A stretch of DNA of 64,000 nt from Lichenicoccus roseus (GCF_005844085.1 NZ_VCDI01000002.1:248001-312000), one strand, 5' to 3'. Counted from the first letter of the stretch, positions 10,001 to 19,770 are shown. Made by a program: numbers and translations. The notes: generated from the letters alone by a model not told the origin.

Positions 10001-10636
10001 CCGCCGGAGCCCGCCATTCCCAATCCGTTGGCGCCGAGCCGGCCGGACGATGTCGCCTACGGACCGCGCCCTGCGCTGCGGTCGCCGCTCGCCCGGCAGC
10101 CATCCGCGCCGGGCGGCCGGGATGCGGCCCTGCAGCGCGGGCGGCTGATGCATCTCCTGCTGCAGCACCTGCCCGCCGTGCCGCAGGCGGAGCAGGCGGC
10201 GGCGGCATCCACCTATGCCGCGCGCCCCGCCCACGGTCTGGGGCCGGTGCAGGCCGAGGCGCTGGTACGGCAGGCGTTGGCGGTGATCGGCGATCCCCGG
10301 CTCGCCGCCCTGTTCGGTCCGGCCGGCCGAGCCGAGCAGCCGCTGACGGGACTCGTAGGCGGGGTGGTGGTGACCGGTCAGGTCGACCGGCTCTGCATCG
10401 AGTTCGGGCGGGTCACGGTCTGCGACTTCAAGAGCGGCCACGCGCCGCCCGCCGTGGCGGACCAGACGCCGGTGCTCTACCTGCGGCAGATGGCGGCCTA
10501 CCGCGCCCTGCTGCGGTCGCTCTATCCACGGCGCGCGGTGCGGTGCCTGCTGGTCTGGACCGAGGCCGCCTCGGTGATGGAACTGCCCGACCGGCTGCTC
10601 GACCGCTATGCTCCCGGCGCCGGTGTCGCTGCTTGA
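7061..10636 (+). CDS. addA: Double-strand break repair helicase AddA
   Basis: The 1191-residue UvrD/RecB-type helicase and nuclease subunit of AddAB. Walker A is FVSASAGSGKTKLL (residues 24-37), motif II is LLLDEVQDTSPLQ near 411, the later helicase motif VMTVHGAKGLQ is near 806, and the RecB-like nuclease motif VTVCDFKSG is near 1121. Length and order match alphaproteobacterial AddA. The GTG start overlaps the addB TGA and has a strong ribosome binding site. Thioredoxin follows 72 bases downstream, a common alphaproteobacterial arrangement. Confidence 0.95.
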   Translation: MTLTPIAEANRQQTLASDPQVSVFVSASAGSGKTKLLIDRLLRLMLPRPAIGSEPGAPLVPGTNPARIQCLTFTKAAAAEMSIRLQRRLGSWVTLDDGELDIELAALEVPPDAATRASARALFARVLDLPGGMRIGTIHAFCQSLLRRFPLEAAISPHFRLAEDTDARVALNEAVEAVLAARAGLDASLGMLAGQISAADFSALVGKLQAASRAPGDGGLADLASLSPEALHEALWRATRVAQRDESEVLAQAVAWPGEARLRAALEVVRERGAPGARTTALVWLDWLAQGAGARATSWDQWCALLLTQAGEARKPFRGNLLKDQPQIADALAAEAERVLAVEDARRALRMARLTAALLAVALPILARHAARKSESGMLDYDDLIARTLALLDDPGVAWVLFKLDGGIDHLLLDEVQDTSPLQWQIAWSLTGEFFAGHGATPYAGPGSGDSRTLPRTIFAVGDYKQSIYSFQGADPGQFHGWRERFRARVVDGGEQWREPSLTVSFRSVEPVLRLVDAVFADPVASRGVAEPGQGELLQHRASRVGEPGRVELWPLTPVEEAEPGPGPWQAPARNAGQRSAPQRLAEHLARWIAGEIGRPALPGAAPLAAGDVLVLVPRRSPFVRSLIRALKAESVPVATLVRTGLVDQIAVQDLLALCDALLLPQDDLTVASVLTSPLGGLTDDAMMALATTRGGASLWDSLRDRHAGREDWARAWSLLDGLFRRVDFASPYALLGEALGARGGRARLLARLGPEASEPVDELLAAALRYEAAHAASLQGFLHWIRSSEEFIKREPDSAGDAVRVMTVHGAKGLQARLVVLPDTLSSPPGDETLLWTRDPLTGVALPFWVPRAELASLPTRALAALLREAAAEEQNRLLYVALTRASDRLVVCGWGAKRTLPENCWYELCRRGFERAGAVAVPFEAASATAWPGERLLIETGTAIPAIQPTSPAAPARTKPAPLPEWLGSAPLWQAVAPPPEPAIPNPLAPSRPDDVAYGPRPALRSPLARQPSAPGGRDAALQRGRLMHLLLQHLPAVPQAEQAAAASTYAARPAHGLGPVQAEALVRQALAVIGDPRLAALFGPAGRAEQPLTGLVGGVVVTGQVDRLCIEFGRVTVCDFKSGHAPPAVADQTPVLYLRQMAAYRALLRSLYPRRAVRCLLVWTEAASVMELPDRLLDRYAPGAGVAA

Positions 10637-10708
10637 TCCAGATGCGCGATCGGCCCATTTGCCTGAACATCACAACGCCGATCCACGGCGCCGGAAAGGA
10701 ACCTGGCC

Positions 10709-11035
10709 ATGAGTGAGAACACCGTCGCCGTGACCGACGACAGCTTCGAGACCGACGTGCTGAAGGCCGAGGGCGCCGTGCTGGTGGATTTCTGGGCCGA
10801 GTGGTGCGGCCCCTGCAAGATGATCGCCCCGGCGCTCGAGGAGATCGGCGCCGAGTTCAAGGGTCGGCTGACCGTCGCCAAGGTGAACATCGACGAGAAC
10901 CCGATGACCCCGAACACCTATGCGGTGCGCGGCATCCCGACCATGATCCTGTTCAAGGACGGCAAGCCGGCCGCCACCAAGGTCGGCGCGCTGCCGAAGA
11001 GCCAGCTCAAGGAGTGGGTGCGCGAGAGCCTGTAG
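10709..11035 (+). CDS. trxA: Thioredoxin
   Basis: A 108-residue classical thioredoxin that reduces protein disulfides in the cytoplasm. The active site [10 protein letters not shown] places the redox cysteines at 33 and 36; GIPTM supplies the cis-proline loop, and the length is standard. A GGAAAGGAA ribosome binding site precedes the ATG. It lies downstream of addA and may be partly co-transcribed with it, although the 72-base gap could hold its own promoter. Confidence 0.96.
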   Translation: MSENTVAVTDDSFETDVLKAEGAVLVDFWAEWCGPCKMIAPALEEIGAEFKGRLTVAKVNIDENPMTPNTYAVRGIPTMILFKDGKPAATKVGALPKSQLKEWVRESL

Positions 11036-11105
11036 GGCTCCCCCCACCCAGGGCCGCTCCATCGCAGGCGTTTCGGAACGGCTGACACTTCCCTAGGCTG
11101 ACCGG

Positions 11106-12386
11106 ATGACGTCGCCCCGGCACGCCCCCGAGACGCTGCTGGTCCTGGTGCTGGTCCAGCTCATCGTGATGATCGCGGCGGCCCGCACCTGCAACGGGGT
11201 CGCTCGCCGTTTGGGCCAGCCCGGGGTGATCGGCGAGATCGTCGCCGGACTGCTGCTCGGGCCTTCCCTGTTCGGGCGGCTCTGCCCGCATCTGTCGGCG
11301 ACGCTGTTCCCGGCGTCGGCTGCCGGACCGGTCACCATGATCAGCCAGGTCGGGCTGATCCTGCTGATGTTCCAGATCGGCAGCGGGTTCGAATTCTCGC
11401 GGCTCCCGGCCGGGCGCGCCCGATCAGGCGTGGTGGCGACCGCACTGCTTTCGGTTTCGCTGCCGTTTGGACTGGGCGTGTGGCTGGGCTGGCTGTCCGC
11501 GCCGGCGCTTGCACCCGGCCTTCCGCTGGTGCCGTACAGCCTGTTCTGCGGCGTAGCACTCGCGATCACCGCGGTGCCGATCCTCGGCCGCATCCTCGTG
11601 GAGTTCGGCCTCGCGCGCGAGCCGGTCGGGCTGCTGGCGATCTCGGCGGCGGCGTTGAACGACGTCCTCGGCTGGCTGCTGCTCGGGGCGGTTGCCGCCT
11701 ACGCTACCGGCGGCCTGTCGCCGGCAGCCTTGCTGGCGCGGGCGTTGGCAATCGCCCTGCTGGCTGCAACCTGGCGGCTCGTGCTCTGGCCACTGTCGCG
11801 CCGGCTGCTGGCGGCCTTCCCGGTCGCGCCGGACGGCCAGCTTCCGCCGAACCTGCTGGCGACAGCCTTGTGCCTGATGTTCGCGCTGGCGCTATGCACC
11901 TGGCGGATCGGCATCTTCCCGATCTTCGGCGGCTTCGCGGCCGGCCTGCTGTTCCACCGCGATGCCGGCTTCGTCGCCGCCTGGCAACTCCAGGTCGGGC
12001 GCTTCGTGCTGGTGTTCTTCCTGCCGATATTCTTCACCTATACCGGCCTGCATACTGACCTGCTCGGTCTGGATGCCGCCGACCTCGGCTGGCTGGCCCT
12101 GGTGCTGGCGACCGCCATCGGCGGCAAGCTGTGCGCCGGCTACCTGGCCGGGCGGCTGGCCGGACTGGATGCGCCGCACGCCGCCATCCTCGGCGCGCTG
12201 ATGAATACGCGCGGCCTGATGGAGCTGATCGTGCTCGATGTCGGCCGCGATCTCGGGGTGCTGCCGCCGAAGATGTTCACCATGCTGGTGGTGATGGCGG
12301 TCGCAACCACGGTGCTGACCGGCCCGCTGCTGCGCGTCCTGCTCCCGCGCATCGGGCACTTGGCCACCCGGCAGGTGGAAGCCTGA
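11106..12386 (+). CDS. Cation/proton antiporter (CPA2, Kef-type membrane domain)
   Basis: A 426-residue polytopic membrane protein with about 12 hydrophobic segments and no cytoplasmic TrkA-N domain. [17 protein letters not shown] (residues 38-54) is the characteristic early helix of the CPA2 monovalent-cation antiporters, and the helix around [13 protein letters not shown] carries the Asn-Asp pair typical of electrogenic family members. [12 protein letters not shown] near residue 365 is another family signature. It probably exchanges sodium or potassium for protons at the inner membrane; the ion cannot be read from the sequence. Confidence 0.85.
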   Translation: MTSPRHAPETLLVLVLVQLIVMIAAARTCNGVARRLGQPGVIGEIVAGLLLGPSLFGRLCPHLSATLFPASAAGPVTMISQVGLILLMFQIGSGFEFSRLPAGRARSGVVATALLSVSLPFGLGVWLGWLSAPALAPGLPLVPYSLFCGVALAITAVPILGRILVEFGLAREPVGLLAISAAALNDVLGWLLLGAVAAYATGGLSPAALLARALAIALLAATWRLVLWPLSRRLLAAFPVAPDGQLPPNLLATALCLMFALALCTWRIGIFPIFGGFAAGLLFHRDAGFVAAWQLQVGRFVLVFFLPIFFTYTGLHTDLLGLDAADLGWLALVLATAIGGKLCAGYLAGRLAGLDAPHAAILGALMNTRGLMELIVLDVGRDLGVLPPKMFTMLVVMAVATTVLTGPLLRVLLPRIGHLATRQVEA

Positions 12387-12429
12387 AACAACACCCCCAT
12401 GTCTTGACCCCATCGTGAGGATCCAAGTC

Positions 12430-13314
12430 ATGAGCCTTCCGGACGCAAGCCTCTCCGGTTCCTTCAGCATCGGCGGCGACCTGACCGTGCACCGTCTCGG
12501 CTACGGCGCCATGCGCGTCACCGGCAGCGGCATCTGGGGCGAGCCGGAGGATCGTGCCGAAGCGCTGCGTACGCTCGGGCGGCTGCCGGAACTCGGGGTG
12601 AACTTCATCGACACCGCCGACAGCTATGGCCCTGACGTGTCCGAGTGGCTGATCGCCGAGGCCCTGCATCCCTACCCGGCCGGCCTGGTGATCGCCACCA
12701 AGGGCGGCCTGACCCGGCTCGGCCCGAATATCTGGAAGCCCGTCGGCCGTCCGGAATATCTGCGCCAGCAGGCGCTCAAGAGCCTGCGCAACCTCAAGCT
12801 CGAGCGCATCGACCTGTGGCAGCTGCACCGTATCGACAGCAAGGTGCCGCGCGACGAGCAGTTCGCCGCCATCCGGTCGCTGCTCGATGACGGGATCATC
12901 CGCCACGCCGGGTTGAGCGAGGTGACCGTCGAGGAGATCGAGGCGGCCAGCAAGGTGTTCCCGGTCGCAACCGTGCAGAACCGCTACAACCTGGTGGACC
13001 GCACCAGCGAGGCCGTCCTCGACTACTGCGCGACGAACGGCATCGGCTTCATCCCGTGGTATCCGCTCGCCGCCGGCAATCTCGCCAAGCCGGGTTCGGT
13101 GCTGGATGAGATTGCCAAGGCGCGCAGCGCGACGCCCAGCCAGGTGGCGCTCGCCTGGGTGCTGCAGCGCAGCAAGGTGATGCTGCCGATCCCCGGCACC
13201 TCCAAGGCGGCGCATCTCGAGGACAACATGGCCGGCGCCGGGATCACCTTGTCGGACGACGAGTTCGCGCGTCTCGATGCGGCAGGCAAGGCGGTGTTCG
13301 CGAAGGCCGCCTGA
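12430..13314 (+). CDS. Aldo/keto reductase
   Basis: A 294-residue NADPH-dependent oxidoreductase with a TIM-barrel fold. The catalytic tetrad is visible as Asp61 and Tyr66 ([10 protein letters not shown]), Lys91 (VIATKGGL) and His133 (WQLHRID); [14 protein letters not shown] near 260 binds the cofactor phosphate. I chose the ATG at 12430, since a GTG 15 bases upstream merely overlaps the ribosome binding site. It faces hpnK tail-to-tail. The substrate is unknown. Confidence 0.9.
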   Translation: MSLPDASLSGSFSIGGDLTVHRLGYGAMRVTGSGIWGEPEDRAEALRTLGRLPELGVNFIDTADSYGPDVSEWLIAEALHPYPAGLVIATKGGLTRLGPNIWKPVGRPEYLRQQALKSLRNLKLERIDLWQLHRIDSKVPRDEQFAAIRSLLDDGIIRHAGLSEVTVEEIEAASKVFPVATVQNRYNLVDRTSEAVLDYCATNGIGFIPWYPLAAGNLAKPGSVLDEIAKARSATPSQVALAWVLQRSKVMLPIPGTSKAAHLEDNMAGAGITLSDDEFARLDAAGKAVFAKAA

Positions 13315-13328
13315 TCCGCGGGGATCAG
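13311..13328. terminator. Small palindrome holding both convergent stop codons
   Basis: CTGATCC (13311-13317), four-base loop, GGATCAG (13322-13328) is a perfect 7-bp inverted repeat. The aldo/keto reductase TGA lies in the left arm and the hpnK TGA, on the other strand, in the right arm. No U-tract follows, so if it terminates transcription it is not a textbook intrinsic terminator. Confidence 0.35.
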
Positions 13329-14170
13329 CCGTTCCAGCAGGTCTGCTCGACCCCGGCACGCGCCAGCGCGGCCGGCAGATCGGGCGCACAGAGGGCGGCC
13401 AGTTCCGCCTCGTGTGCGTAGTCCGGCATCAGCTGCCTCAGAAGGTCCCCGCGTCCGGCAGCGGGATGGAAGTAGATCTCGCTCAGGCCCGGCGGCAGGT
13501 GCGGGATCAGCGACGTGACGCGCTCCCTCGTCATGTGGCCGCTCCAGGCGATGCCGAAGCAGTGGTCGTTGGTGCGCAGCCCGGCCCTTCGCGCCTGCAT
13601 GCGCAGGATGCGGGTCCATTGCCGTAGCAGCCTGGCGCCCACGCTGTCGACGGTTGCGTCGGCCTGGCGGATCGGTCCGGCCGGCTCGCATGGGATGCGG
13701 ATGGCCGGCAGCCTGTTCCGGACACCCTCCTCGACCAGCAGCGCACCCACCGTCGGATGCAGATGCATGTGCTTGTGCGCGTTGGCGTGGTCCAGCCGCA
13801 GGCCGGTGGCGGCGTAGGCGCGGAACTGTGCGGCGATCTCGAGCGCAAGTTGACGGCGGGCTGGCAGCTGGAAGAAGTATCGTACTCCCAGGCCGAGTTG
13901 GTTGCGGCCGAAGCCGCGATCGGCGCGGACCAGGAGCGGGATCCTGTCCGGCGGCAGGCTGGCGCGGCCCTCGATCACCACCAGGTGGAGCCCGACGCGC
14001 AGGCCGGGCAGGCGCCGTGCCCGCCTGACCGCATCGGCGGCGGCGGGCCCGGCCACCATCAGGCTCGCGGTGGTGAGCACACCCTCGCGGTGGGCACGCT
14101 CGATGGCCTCGTTGACCTCCGGGCTTAAGCCGAAATCGTCGGCCGAGAAGATCACGCGACGCGAGGGCAT
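13325..14170 (-). CDS. hpnK: Hopanoid biosynthesis-associated deacetylase HpnK (YdjC/ChbG family)
   Basis: A 281-residue YdjC-fold carbohydrate deacetylase. In hopanoid pathways HpnK removes the N-acetyl group from N-acetylglucosaminyl-bacteriohopanetetrol made by HpnI, giving the glucosaminyl form. The metal-binding motif ISADDFGLSPEVN (here FSADDFGLSPEVN, residues 8-20), the histidine in VGLHLVV and the HANAHKHMHLHP cluster are intact. It is the last gene of the leftward run dxs-hpnM-hpnI-hpnJ-hpnK, 33 bases after hpnJ. Confidence 0.92.
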   Translation of the reverse strand: MPSRRVIFSADDFGLSPEVNEAIERAHREGVLTTASLMVAGPAAADAVRRARRLPGLRVGLHLVVIEGRASLPPDRIPLLVRADRGFGRNQLGLGVRYFFQLPARRQLALEIAAQFRAYAATGLRLDHANAHKHMHLHPTVGALLVEEGVRNRLPAIRIPCEPAGPIRQADATVDSVGARLLRQWTRILRMQARRAGLRTNDHCFGIAWSGHMTRERVTSLIPHLPPGLSEIYFHPAAGRGDLLRQLMPDYAHEAELAALCAPDLPAALARAGVEQTCWNG

Positions 14171-14203
14171 CGGGAGAACCGCCGGTCCTGAGACGGCGCA
14201 GCC

Positions 14204-15628
14204 TCAGGCCGCGTGGCGCTCCTTGAGGAACTGGAAGAACTCCACCCCCTCGCGGAGGCGACGCTTCATCATCTGCGGGCTGCGCACCATCTCGCCGACG
14301 ATCGAGGCGATCTTCGGCGCCCGGAAGTAGAACTTCCGGTAGAAGGTCTCGACGCTGTCGAAGATCTCGGTGTGCGACAGGTGCGGGTAGGTCAGCGGCG
14401 CGATCTGGATGCCGTGCTCGTCGATCAGCTCGGCATTCTTCTCGTCGAGCCAGCCGTTCTCGGTCGCCTGCTTGTGCAGGAAGGTGCCGGGATAGGGTGC
14501 GGCCAGGCTGACCTGCAGGGTGTGCGGGTTGATCTCGGTGGCGAACCGGATGGTCTCCTGGATGGTTTCCTTCGTCTCGCCCGGCAGGCCGAGGATGAAG
14601 GTGCCGTGGATCTTGATGCCGAGCTCGTGGCAGTTCTTGGTGAACTCCCGCGCGACGTCGATCCGCATGCCCTTCTTGATGTTGTACAGGATCTGCTGGT
14701 TGCCGCTCTCGTAGCCGACCAGCAGCAGGCGCAGGCCGTTCTCCTTCAGCACCTGCAGCGTCTTGCGCGGCACGTTCGCCTTGGCGTTGCACGACCACAC
14801 GACACCCATCTTGCCGAGCTCCTTCGCGATCGCCTCGGCGCGCGGCAGGTCGTCGGTGAAGGTGTCGTCGTCGAAGAAGAACTCCCGGACCTGCGGGAAA
14901 TTGCGCTTCGCCTGCCGGATCTCCTCGGCGACGTGCTCCGGCGAACGGGTGCGGTAGCGGTGTCCACCGACGGTCTGCGGCCACAGGCAGAAGGTGCAGT
15001 GCGACTTGCAGCCGCGGCCGGTGTAGATCGAGATGTACGGGTGCATCAGGTACCCGATGAAATAGTCCTCGATGCGCAGGTCGCGCTTGTACACGTCCGT
15101 CACGAACGGCAGCGTGTCCATGTTCTCGATCATGGCACGCTCGCGGTTGTGCACGATCCCGCCATTTGCGTCGCGATACGAGATACCGTCGATGTCCTTG
15201 AAGTCGCGGCCCTCGGCCACTTCCTTCAAGGTGAAGTCGAACTCGTTGCGGGCGACGAAGTCGATCGGTGCGCCCTTCAGCAGGCTCTCTTCCGGCTGCA
15301 CCGCGACCTTGGCGCCGACCATGCCGATCTTGAGCGATGGCTTCGCGTCCTTGAGCGCCTGGGCGACCTTCACATCGGACGCGAACGACGGCGTCGAGGT
15401 GTGCAGTACGACCAGGTCGCGCGTCATCGCGTCGGCCAGCACCGGCTCCATGCCGAGGCGCGCCGGCGGGGCGTCGATCAGGCGGCTGCCGGGAATCAGG
15501 GCCGCCGGCTGGGCCAGCCAGGTCGGATACCAGAACGACTTGATCTCGCGCTTGGCCTGGTAGCGCGAGCCTGCGCCACCATCGAAGCCGTCGAAGGAGG
15601 GTGGCTGCAGGAACAGGGTATTCATCAT
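14204..15628 (-). CDS. hpnJ: Hopanoid biosynthesis radical SAM protein HpnJ
   Basis: A 474-residue B12-binding-type radical SAM enzyme. HpnJ carries out the ring contraction that turns glucosaminyl-bacteriohopanetetrol into the cyclitol ether. The cluster ligands are Cys207, Cys211 and Cys214 in GRGCKSHCTFC. The N-terminal 150 residues form the cobalamin-binding-like domain (SLKIGMVGAKVAV), and LLLVGYESGNQQILYNIKKG is typical of the SPASM-free B12 group. Two adjacent ATGs mark the start. The gene begins 6 bases after hpnI ends. Confidence 0.94.
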   Translation of the reverse strand: MMNTLFLQPPSFDGFDGGAGSRYQAKREIKSFWYPTWLAQPAALIPGSRLIDAPPARLGMEPVLADAMTRDLVVLHTSTPSFASDVKVAQALKDAKPSLKIGMVGAKVAVQPEESLLKGAPIDFVARNEFDFTLKEVAEGRDFKDIDGISYRDANGGIVHNRERAMIENMDTLPFVTDVYKRDLRIEDYFIGYLMHPYISIYTGRGCKSHCTFCLWPQTVGGHRYRTRSPEHVAEEIRQAKRNFPQVREFFFDDDTFTDDLPRAEAIAKELGKMGVVWSCNAKANVPRKTLQVLKENGLRLLLVGYESGNQQILYNIKKGMRIDVAREFTKNCHELGIKIHGTFILGLPGETKETIQETIRFATEINPHTLQVSLAAPYPGTFLHKQATENGWLDEKNAELIDEHGIQIAPLTYPHLSHTEIFDSVETFYRKFYFRAPKIASIVGEMVRSPQMMKRRLREGVEFFQFLKERHAA

Positions 15629-15634
15629 GATGGG

Positions 15635-16969
15635 TCAGTCACCTTGCGCAAGCGTCTGGCGGACGAGGGTGTGTTGGGCGAGCGGCGGGCGCGCCGCGTA
15701 GTGGCCTGATACGGCAGTCGAGGGAAGCGCCGCCAGCGCCGGCTCGTGAAATACCGGGCCGGAAAAGCCGGGTTCAGGAAATAGCTGCTCCGAATGACCG
15801 GCCGGGCGGGCTTTCCAGCCCGTCACATGGAGGGTCTGGCCGCGCCATGCAACGCGCCGCCCGGTGAAGCTCGCCGCCATCACCACGGCAGACAGCCAGT
15901 CACGCAGCGGCAGCAGCAGGAACGGCATCACCCTGGACGCCCCGATGGTGCGGTCGATGCGTGCCGCCGCCACGCCGCGCAACAGCCAGACCACCGCGAA
16001 GACCCACCAGCCCCAGATGGCGCCGGAGCTCAGCAGCGGCGCCATCGCAGCCCAGAACAGTGGAAACTGCACGGCGGACAGGCCGTATCCGACCGGCTCG
16101 ACCATGCGAACGGTGCGGCCCCAGCGCAGCTCGTGCGCAAACAGGTCGCCGATCCCGGTATCGGCAGTGGTGGTGGCTGTCATCGATGGCGCGATCTCGA
16201 TGTTCAGGCCCTCGCGCCGCACCAGCCGGCCAAGCACGCTGTCGTCGGCGACGTGTGCCGACAGCACCGCGAGGCCGCCGATCGCCTCCAGCGTCGACCG
16301 GCGCAGAGCCATGGTCGAGCCCAGGCAGTCCTGCCGGCCCAGCAGGCGGGAGAGCAGCACACCCGGCATGAAGTTGTGGTTGATCTGCCCCGCCGCCAGC
16401 CGCTGCATCAGGCTCATGGTGGCCGGAACGCCGCGATAGAGGGTCGTCACCAGCCCGGTGCCCGGCCGCAGCAGCGTCGTCACCACATGACGCAGATAGT
16501 CCGGTGCGACGTGGATATCGGAATCCGAGATCACCAGCAGATCATGCGCCGCGTGCGGCAGCATGTTGATGAGGTTGCCGATCTTGCGGTTCGGCCCATG
16601 CGGAGTGGGATCGACCACCAGCGAGAGATCCTGGCCGGGATAGCGCTGGCGCAACCGCTGCACGACCGCGATCGCCGGATCGGCAGGGTCCTGCACCCCG
16701 AACACGATCTGCAGGTGCGGGTAGTCCTGCTCGATGAACTGGGTGAGGGCATGCTCGAGCATCGGCTCGTCGCCATGCAGCGGCTTGAGCACGGTCACCG
16801 CGGGCAGCACCGCTTCGGTCAGCGCGCTCGCCGAGAGGGCGGCACGGCGGGTCAAGGCGTCGAACCGGTGCACCATCCAGGCCCCCGCGGCGGCCTGCGC
16901 GCAGCCGAACGCCGCAACTGCGCTTGCGGCAGCTGCAAGCGCCACAAGCGGGTGCGACAACGCACTCAT
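15635..16969 (-). CDS. hpnI: Hopanoid glycosyltransferase HpnI
   Basis: A 444-residue membrane-anchored GT2 (ceramide-glucosyltransferase-like) enzyme that adds N-acetylglucosamine to bacteriohopanetetrol. There is an N-terminal membrane segment (residues 6-30), the nucleotide-sugar region VTVLKPLHGDEP, the DSDIHV metal motif, the Q/RxxRW-type motif HELRWGRTVR, and two or more C-terminal membrane helices. About 55 residues after the last helix form a Pro/Ala-rich tail that looks longer than usual. I preferred the ATG at 16969 over a TTG five codons upstream. Confidence 0.9.
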   Translation of the reverse strand: MSALSHPLVALAAAASAVAAFGCAQAAAGAWMVHRFDALTRRAALSASALTEAVLPAVTVLKPLHGDEPMLEHALTQFIEQDYPHLQIVFGVQDPADPAIAVVQRLRQRYPGQDLSLVVDPTPHGPNRKIGNLINMLPHAAHDLLVISDSDIHVAPDYLRHVVTTLLRPGTGLVTTLYRGVPATMSLMQRLAAGQINHNFMPGVLLSRLLGRQDCLGSTMALRRSTLEAIGGLAVLSAHVADDSVLGRLVRREGLNIEIAPSMTATTTADTGIGDLFAHELRWGRTVRMVEPVGYGLSAVQFPLFWAAMAPLLSSGAIWGWWVFAVVWLLRGVAAARIDRTIGASRVMPFLLLPLRDWLSAVVMAASFTGRRVAWRGQTLHVTGWKARPAGHSEQLFPEPGFSGPVFHEPALAALPSTAVSGHYAARPPLAQHTLVRQTLAQGD

Positions 16970-17035
16970 GGGCAGTTTCGACAAAGGCAGAACATGCAGG
17001 GGTAAGGCACCGGTTCAGGCTTGGGTTCAGCCCAG

Positions 17036-17653
17036 TCAGCTACTGGAAAAGCTCTGTGTCTTCTTTTTGAGGCTTTCGATCAGGGGCATAGCACTCCCGG
17101 ACGACAGGGTCGAACCGAAATCGGAACGTTGTACAGCGACCTGGCTGATGTGGCCGTCGAGTAGCACATCCACCGCCTGCCAGCCCTGCGGGAAATGCCG
17201 CATGACATAGTCGACCTCGGTCGGCGCCCCGCCGCCGCTCGAGATCTGCGTCTGCACGATCTGGTCCGACCCATAGGGAGAAGGATGGGTACCCGGCAGC
17301 ACCGTCAGGGTGTCCCCGTTGCCACTGAAGTTCGAGACGTAGCGCGCGATGGTGAAGTCCCGGAACGCCTGCAGCAGCTCCTGCTTCTGATCGGCCGGCA
17401 GCGTCCTGTAGCGCAGCCCGACCGAGCTCTGCAGGATGGTCTGCACGCTGAGTGCCTGGTCGACCACCGGAGCCAGCGCCTGCGCCCGCTGCGTGAAGGG
17501 CTCCGAGGAATGCTGCTCGGTCTGGGTCAGCGCCGCATACAGCCGGGTGATCGGGGCTACCGCGGCAGACGCATCCTGCGCCGCCGCCGGTTCAGGAGAC
17601 GACAAGGAGAGCACGCCCAGGCCGAGCGCAACGAGGGCGGGGATCCGGCGCAT
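17036..17653 (-). CDS. hpnM: Hopanoid-associated periplasmic lipid-binding protein HpnM (MlaC/Ttg2D family)
   Basis: A 205-residue exported protein with a signal peptide ending at AAAQ (about residue 26). The rest has the MlaC fold signature: pairs of helices then YVSNFSGNG and VDYVMRHFPQGWQAVDVLLDGHIS. MlaC proteins ferry phospholipids across the periplasm; HpnM is presumed to help move hopanoids, which is inference from the family and cluster. Its ATG starts 2 bases after the dxs stop, so the two are surely co-transcribed. Confidence 0.9.
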   Translation of the reverse strand: MRRIPALVALGLGVLSLSSPEPAAAQDASAAVAPITRLYAALTQTEQHSSEPFTQRAQALAPVVDQALSVQTILQSSVGLRYRTLPADQKQELLQAFRDFTIARYVSNFSGNGDTLTVLPGTHPSPYGSDQIVQTQISSGGGAPTEVDYVMRHFPQGWQAVDVLLDGHISQVAVQRSDFGSTLSSGSAMPLIESLKKKTQSFSSS

Positions 17654-17655
17654 GA

Positions 17656-19770
17656 TCAGTACGATGTCGGGCCGGAGCGTCCTACCGACAACCCCTCCGC
17701 CGCCTCGTCGGGCACCCCAAGGGCACGAAGCGCCATCCTGACGACATGACGCGGGGAGAGGCCGGCTTCGGCGATCTGTGCCGCCGGCGTGTTGTGGTCG
17801 ATCAGGGTGTCGGGCAGCGTCATCGGCCGGAACCGGACGTTGTCGAGCAGGCCGGTATGGGCAAGGTGGTGCATGACCGCGGCGCCGAAGCCGCCCGCCG
17901 CACCTTCCTCAACCGTGATCAGCACGGCGTGGTTGCGGGCCAGCTGCTCGATCAGGGCGGTGTCGAGCGGCTTCATGAAGCGGGCATCGGCCACCGTCGG
18001 CGGCAGGCCGCGGGCGGCCAGCTCGTCGGCGGCGCGCAGCACGTCGTCCAGGCGGGTGCCGAGGCTGAGCAGCGCGATGCCGCCCTTCTCGCGGCCGCTC
18101 TGCCGGCCTGCCTCGCGCAGCACCCGGCCACGCCCGATCTCGATGATCTCGCCGGCAGCCGGCAACACCAGGCCGCTGCCATTGCCGCGTGGATAGCGGA
18201 AGGCGATCGGGCCGGCGTCGTAGGCGGCGGCAGTCGCCGTCATGTGCAGCAGTTCGAGCTCGTCGGACGGCGCCATGATGGTCATGTTCGGCAGGCAGCC
18301 GAGGTAGTTGAGGTCGAACGAGCCGGCATGGGTGGCGCCGTCGGCTCCCACCAGCCCGGCGCGGTCGATGGCGAAGCGCACCGGCAGGTTCTGCAGCACC
18401 ACGTCATGCACGACCTGGTCGTAGGCGCGCTGCAGGAAGGTCGAATAGATGGCGCAGAACGGCTTCATGCCCTCCGTCGCCATGCCCGCGGCAAAGGTGA
18501 CCGCATGCTGCTCGGCGATGCCCACGTCGAAGAAGCGGTCGGGATATTTCTTGGCAAACTTCTCCAGCCCGGTGCCGGAGGGCATCGCGGCGGTGATCGC
18601 CACGATCCTTGGGTCGGCTTCGGCGGCGGCCAGCAGGCCCTGGGCGAACACCGAGGTGTAGGTCGGCGGTCCGGGAGGAGCCTTGGTCTGCTCTCCGGTG
18701 ACGACGTTGAACTTCGATACCGCGTGGAACTTGTCGCCGGACGCCTCGGCGGGCGCATAGCCGCGGCCCTTCTGGGTGATCACGTGCAGCAGCACCGGAC
18801 CCTTTTCGTCGGCCTCGCGCAGGTTGCGCAGGATCGGCAGCAGGTGGTCCATGTTGTGGCCGTCGATCGGACCCACGTAGTAGAAGCCGAGTTCCTCGAA
18901 CAGCGTGCCGCCGGTCAGGATGCCGCGGGCGAATTCGTCGGCGCGCTTGGCGGTGCGCTCGATCGGCTGCGGCAGCCGCTTGGCGACGCGGCCGGCGAAG
19001 TCGCGCAGGTTCAGGAACGAACGCGACGACATCAGCCGCGACAGGTAGTTGCTCATGGCACCGACCGGCGGTGCGATCGACATCTCGTTGTCGTTCAGCA
19101 CCACGATCAGGCGGGCGCCGGACGAGCCTGCGTTGTTCATCGCCTCGTAGGCCATGCCGGCGGAGATGGCGCCGTCGCCGATCACCGCGATGACGTGCCG
19201 GTCCTTCAGCGCCGGGTCCTCGTGCGCCAGCAGGTCGTGCGCGGTGGCCATGCCGAGGCCGGCCGAGATCGAGGTCGATGAGTGCGCCGCGCCGAACGGG
19301 TCGTATTCGCTCTCGGAACGGCGGGTGAAGCCGGACAGGCCGCCTGGCTGGCGCAGCGTGCGGATGCGGTGGCGGCGCTCGGTCAGGATCTTGTGCGGGT
19401 AGGTCTGGTGGCCGACGTCCCAGATAAGCCGGTCGCGCGGGGTATCGAACACCGCATGCAGGGCGACGGTCAGCTCGACGACCCCCAGCGACGCTCCGAG
19501 GTGCCCGCCGGTGGTCGACACGGTGTCCAGCGTCTCGGCGCGCAGCTCGTCGGCGACCTGGGCGAGCTGCTCGGCGGACAGGTTGCGCAGGTCGAACGGG
19601 GAGCGGATGCGGTCGAGCAGGGGGGTACGCGGGCTGCCGTCGGCGTTGCGACCCACGCCGCTTTCGACCGGACGCAGCTTGCCGTCACGCGGGGTGCGGT
19701 CCTGAGGAGCGTGGCCGGAAGCAGGGGACGCGGCGCCGGGAGAGGGTGTCGCGGGGTGCTTGTGGTCCAT
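17656..19770 (-). CDS. dxs: 1-deoxy-D-xylulose-5-phosphate synthase
   Basis: First enzyme of the MEP isoprenoid pathway: pyruvate plus glyceraldehyde-3-phosphate give DXP, using thiamine diphosphate. Motifs are [11 protein letters not shown], the ThDP/magnesium site [20 protein letters not shown], and the transketolase C-terminal half [17 protein letters not shown]. The 704-residue product has about 50 extra N-terminal residues of charged, Pro-rich sequence before the usual start (near [14 protein letters not shown]), so a later start cannot be excluded, though GAGGGA precedes this ATG well. Its place at the head of the hopanoid operon suggests dedicated precursor supply. Confidence 0.95.
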   Translation of the reverse strand: MDHKHPATPSPGAASPASGHAPQDRTPRDGKLRPVESGVGRNADGSPRTPLLDRIRSPFDLRNLSAEQLAQVADELRAETLDTVSTTGGHLGASLGVVELTVALHAVFDTPRDRLIWDVGHQTYPHKILTERRHRIRTLRQPGGLSGFTRRSESEYDPFGAAHSSTSISAGLGMATAHDLLAHEDPALKDRHVIAVIGDGAISAGMAYEAMNNAGSSGARLIVVLNDNEMSIAPPVGAMSNYLSRLMSSRSFLNLRDFAGRVAKRLPQPIERTAKRADEFARGILTGGTLFEELGFYYVGPIDGHNMDHLLPILRNLREADEKGPVLLHVITQKGRGYAPAEASGDKFHAVSKFNVVTGEQTKAPPGPPTYTSVFAQGLLAAAEADPRIVAITAAMPSGTGLEKFAKKYPDRFFDVGIAEQHAVTFAAGMATEGMKPFCAIYSTFLQRAYDQVVHDVVLQNLPVRFAIDRAGLVGADGATHAGSFDLNYLGCLPNMTIMAPSDELELLHMTATAAAYDAGPIAFRYPRGNGSGLVLPAAGEIIEIGRGRVLREAGRQSGREKGGIALLSLGTRLDDVLRAADELAARGLPPTVADARFMKPLDTALIEQLARNHAVLITVEEGAAGGFGAAVMHHLAHTGLLDNVRFRPMTLPDTLIDHNTPAAQIAEAGLSPRHVVRMALRALGVPDEAAEGLSVGRSGPTSY

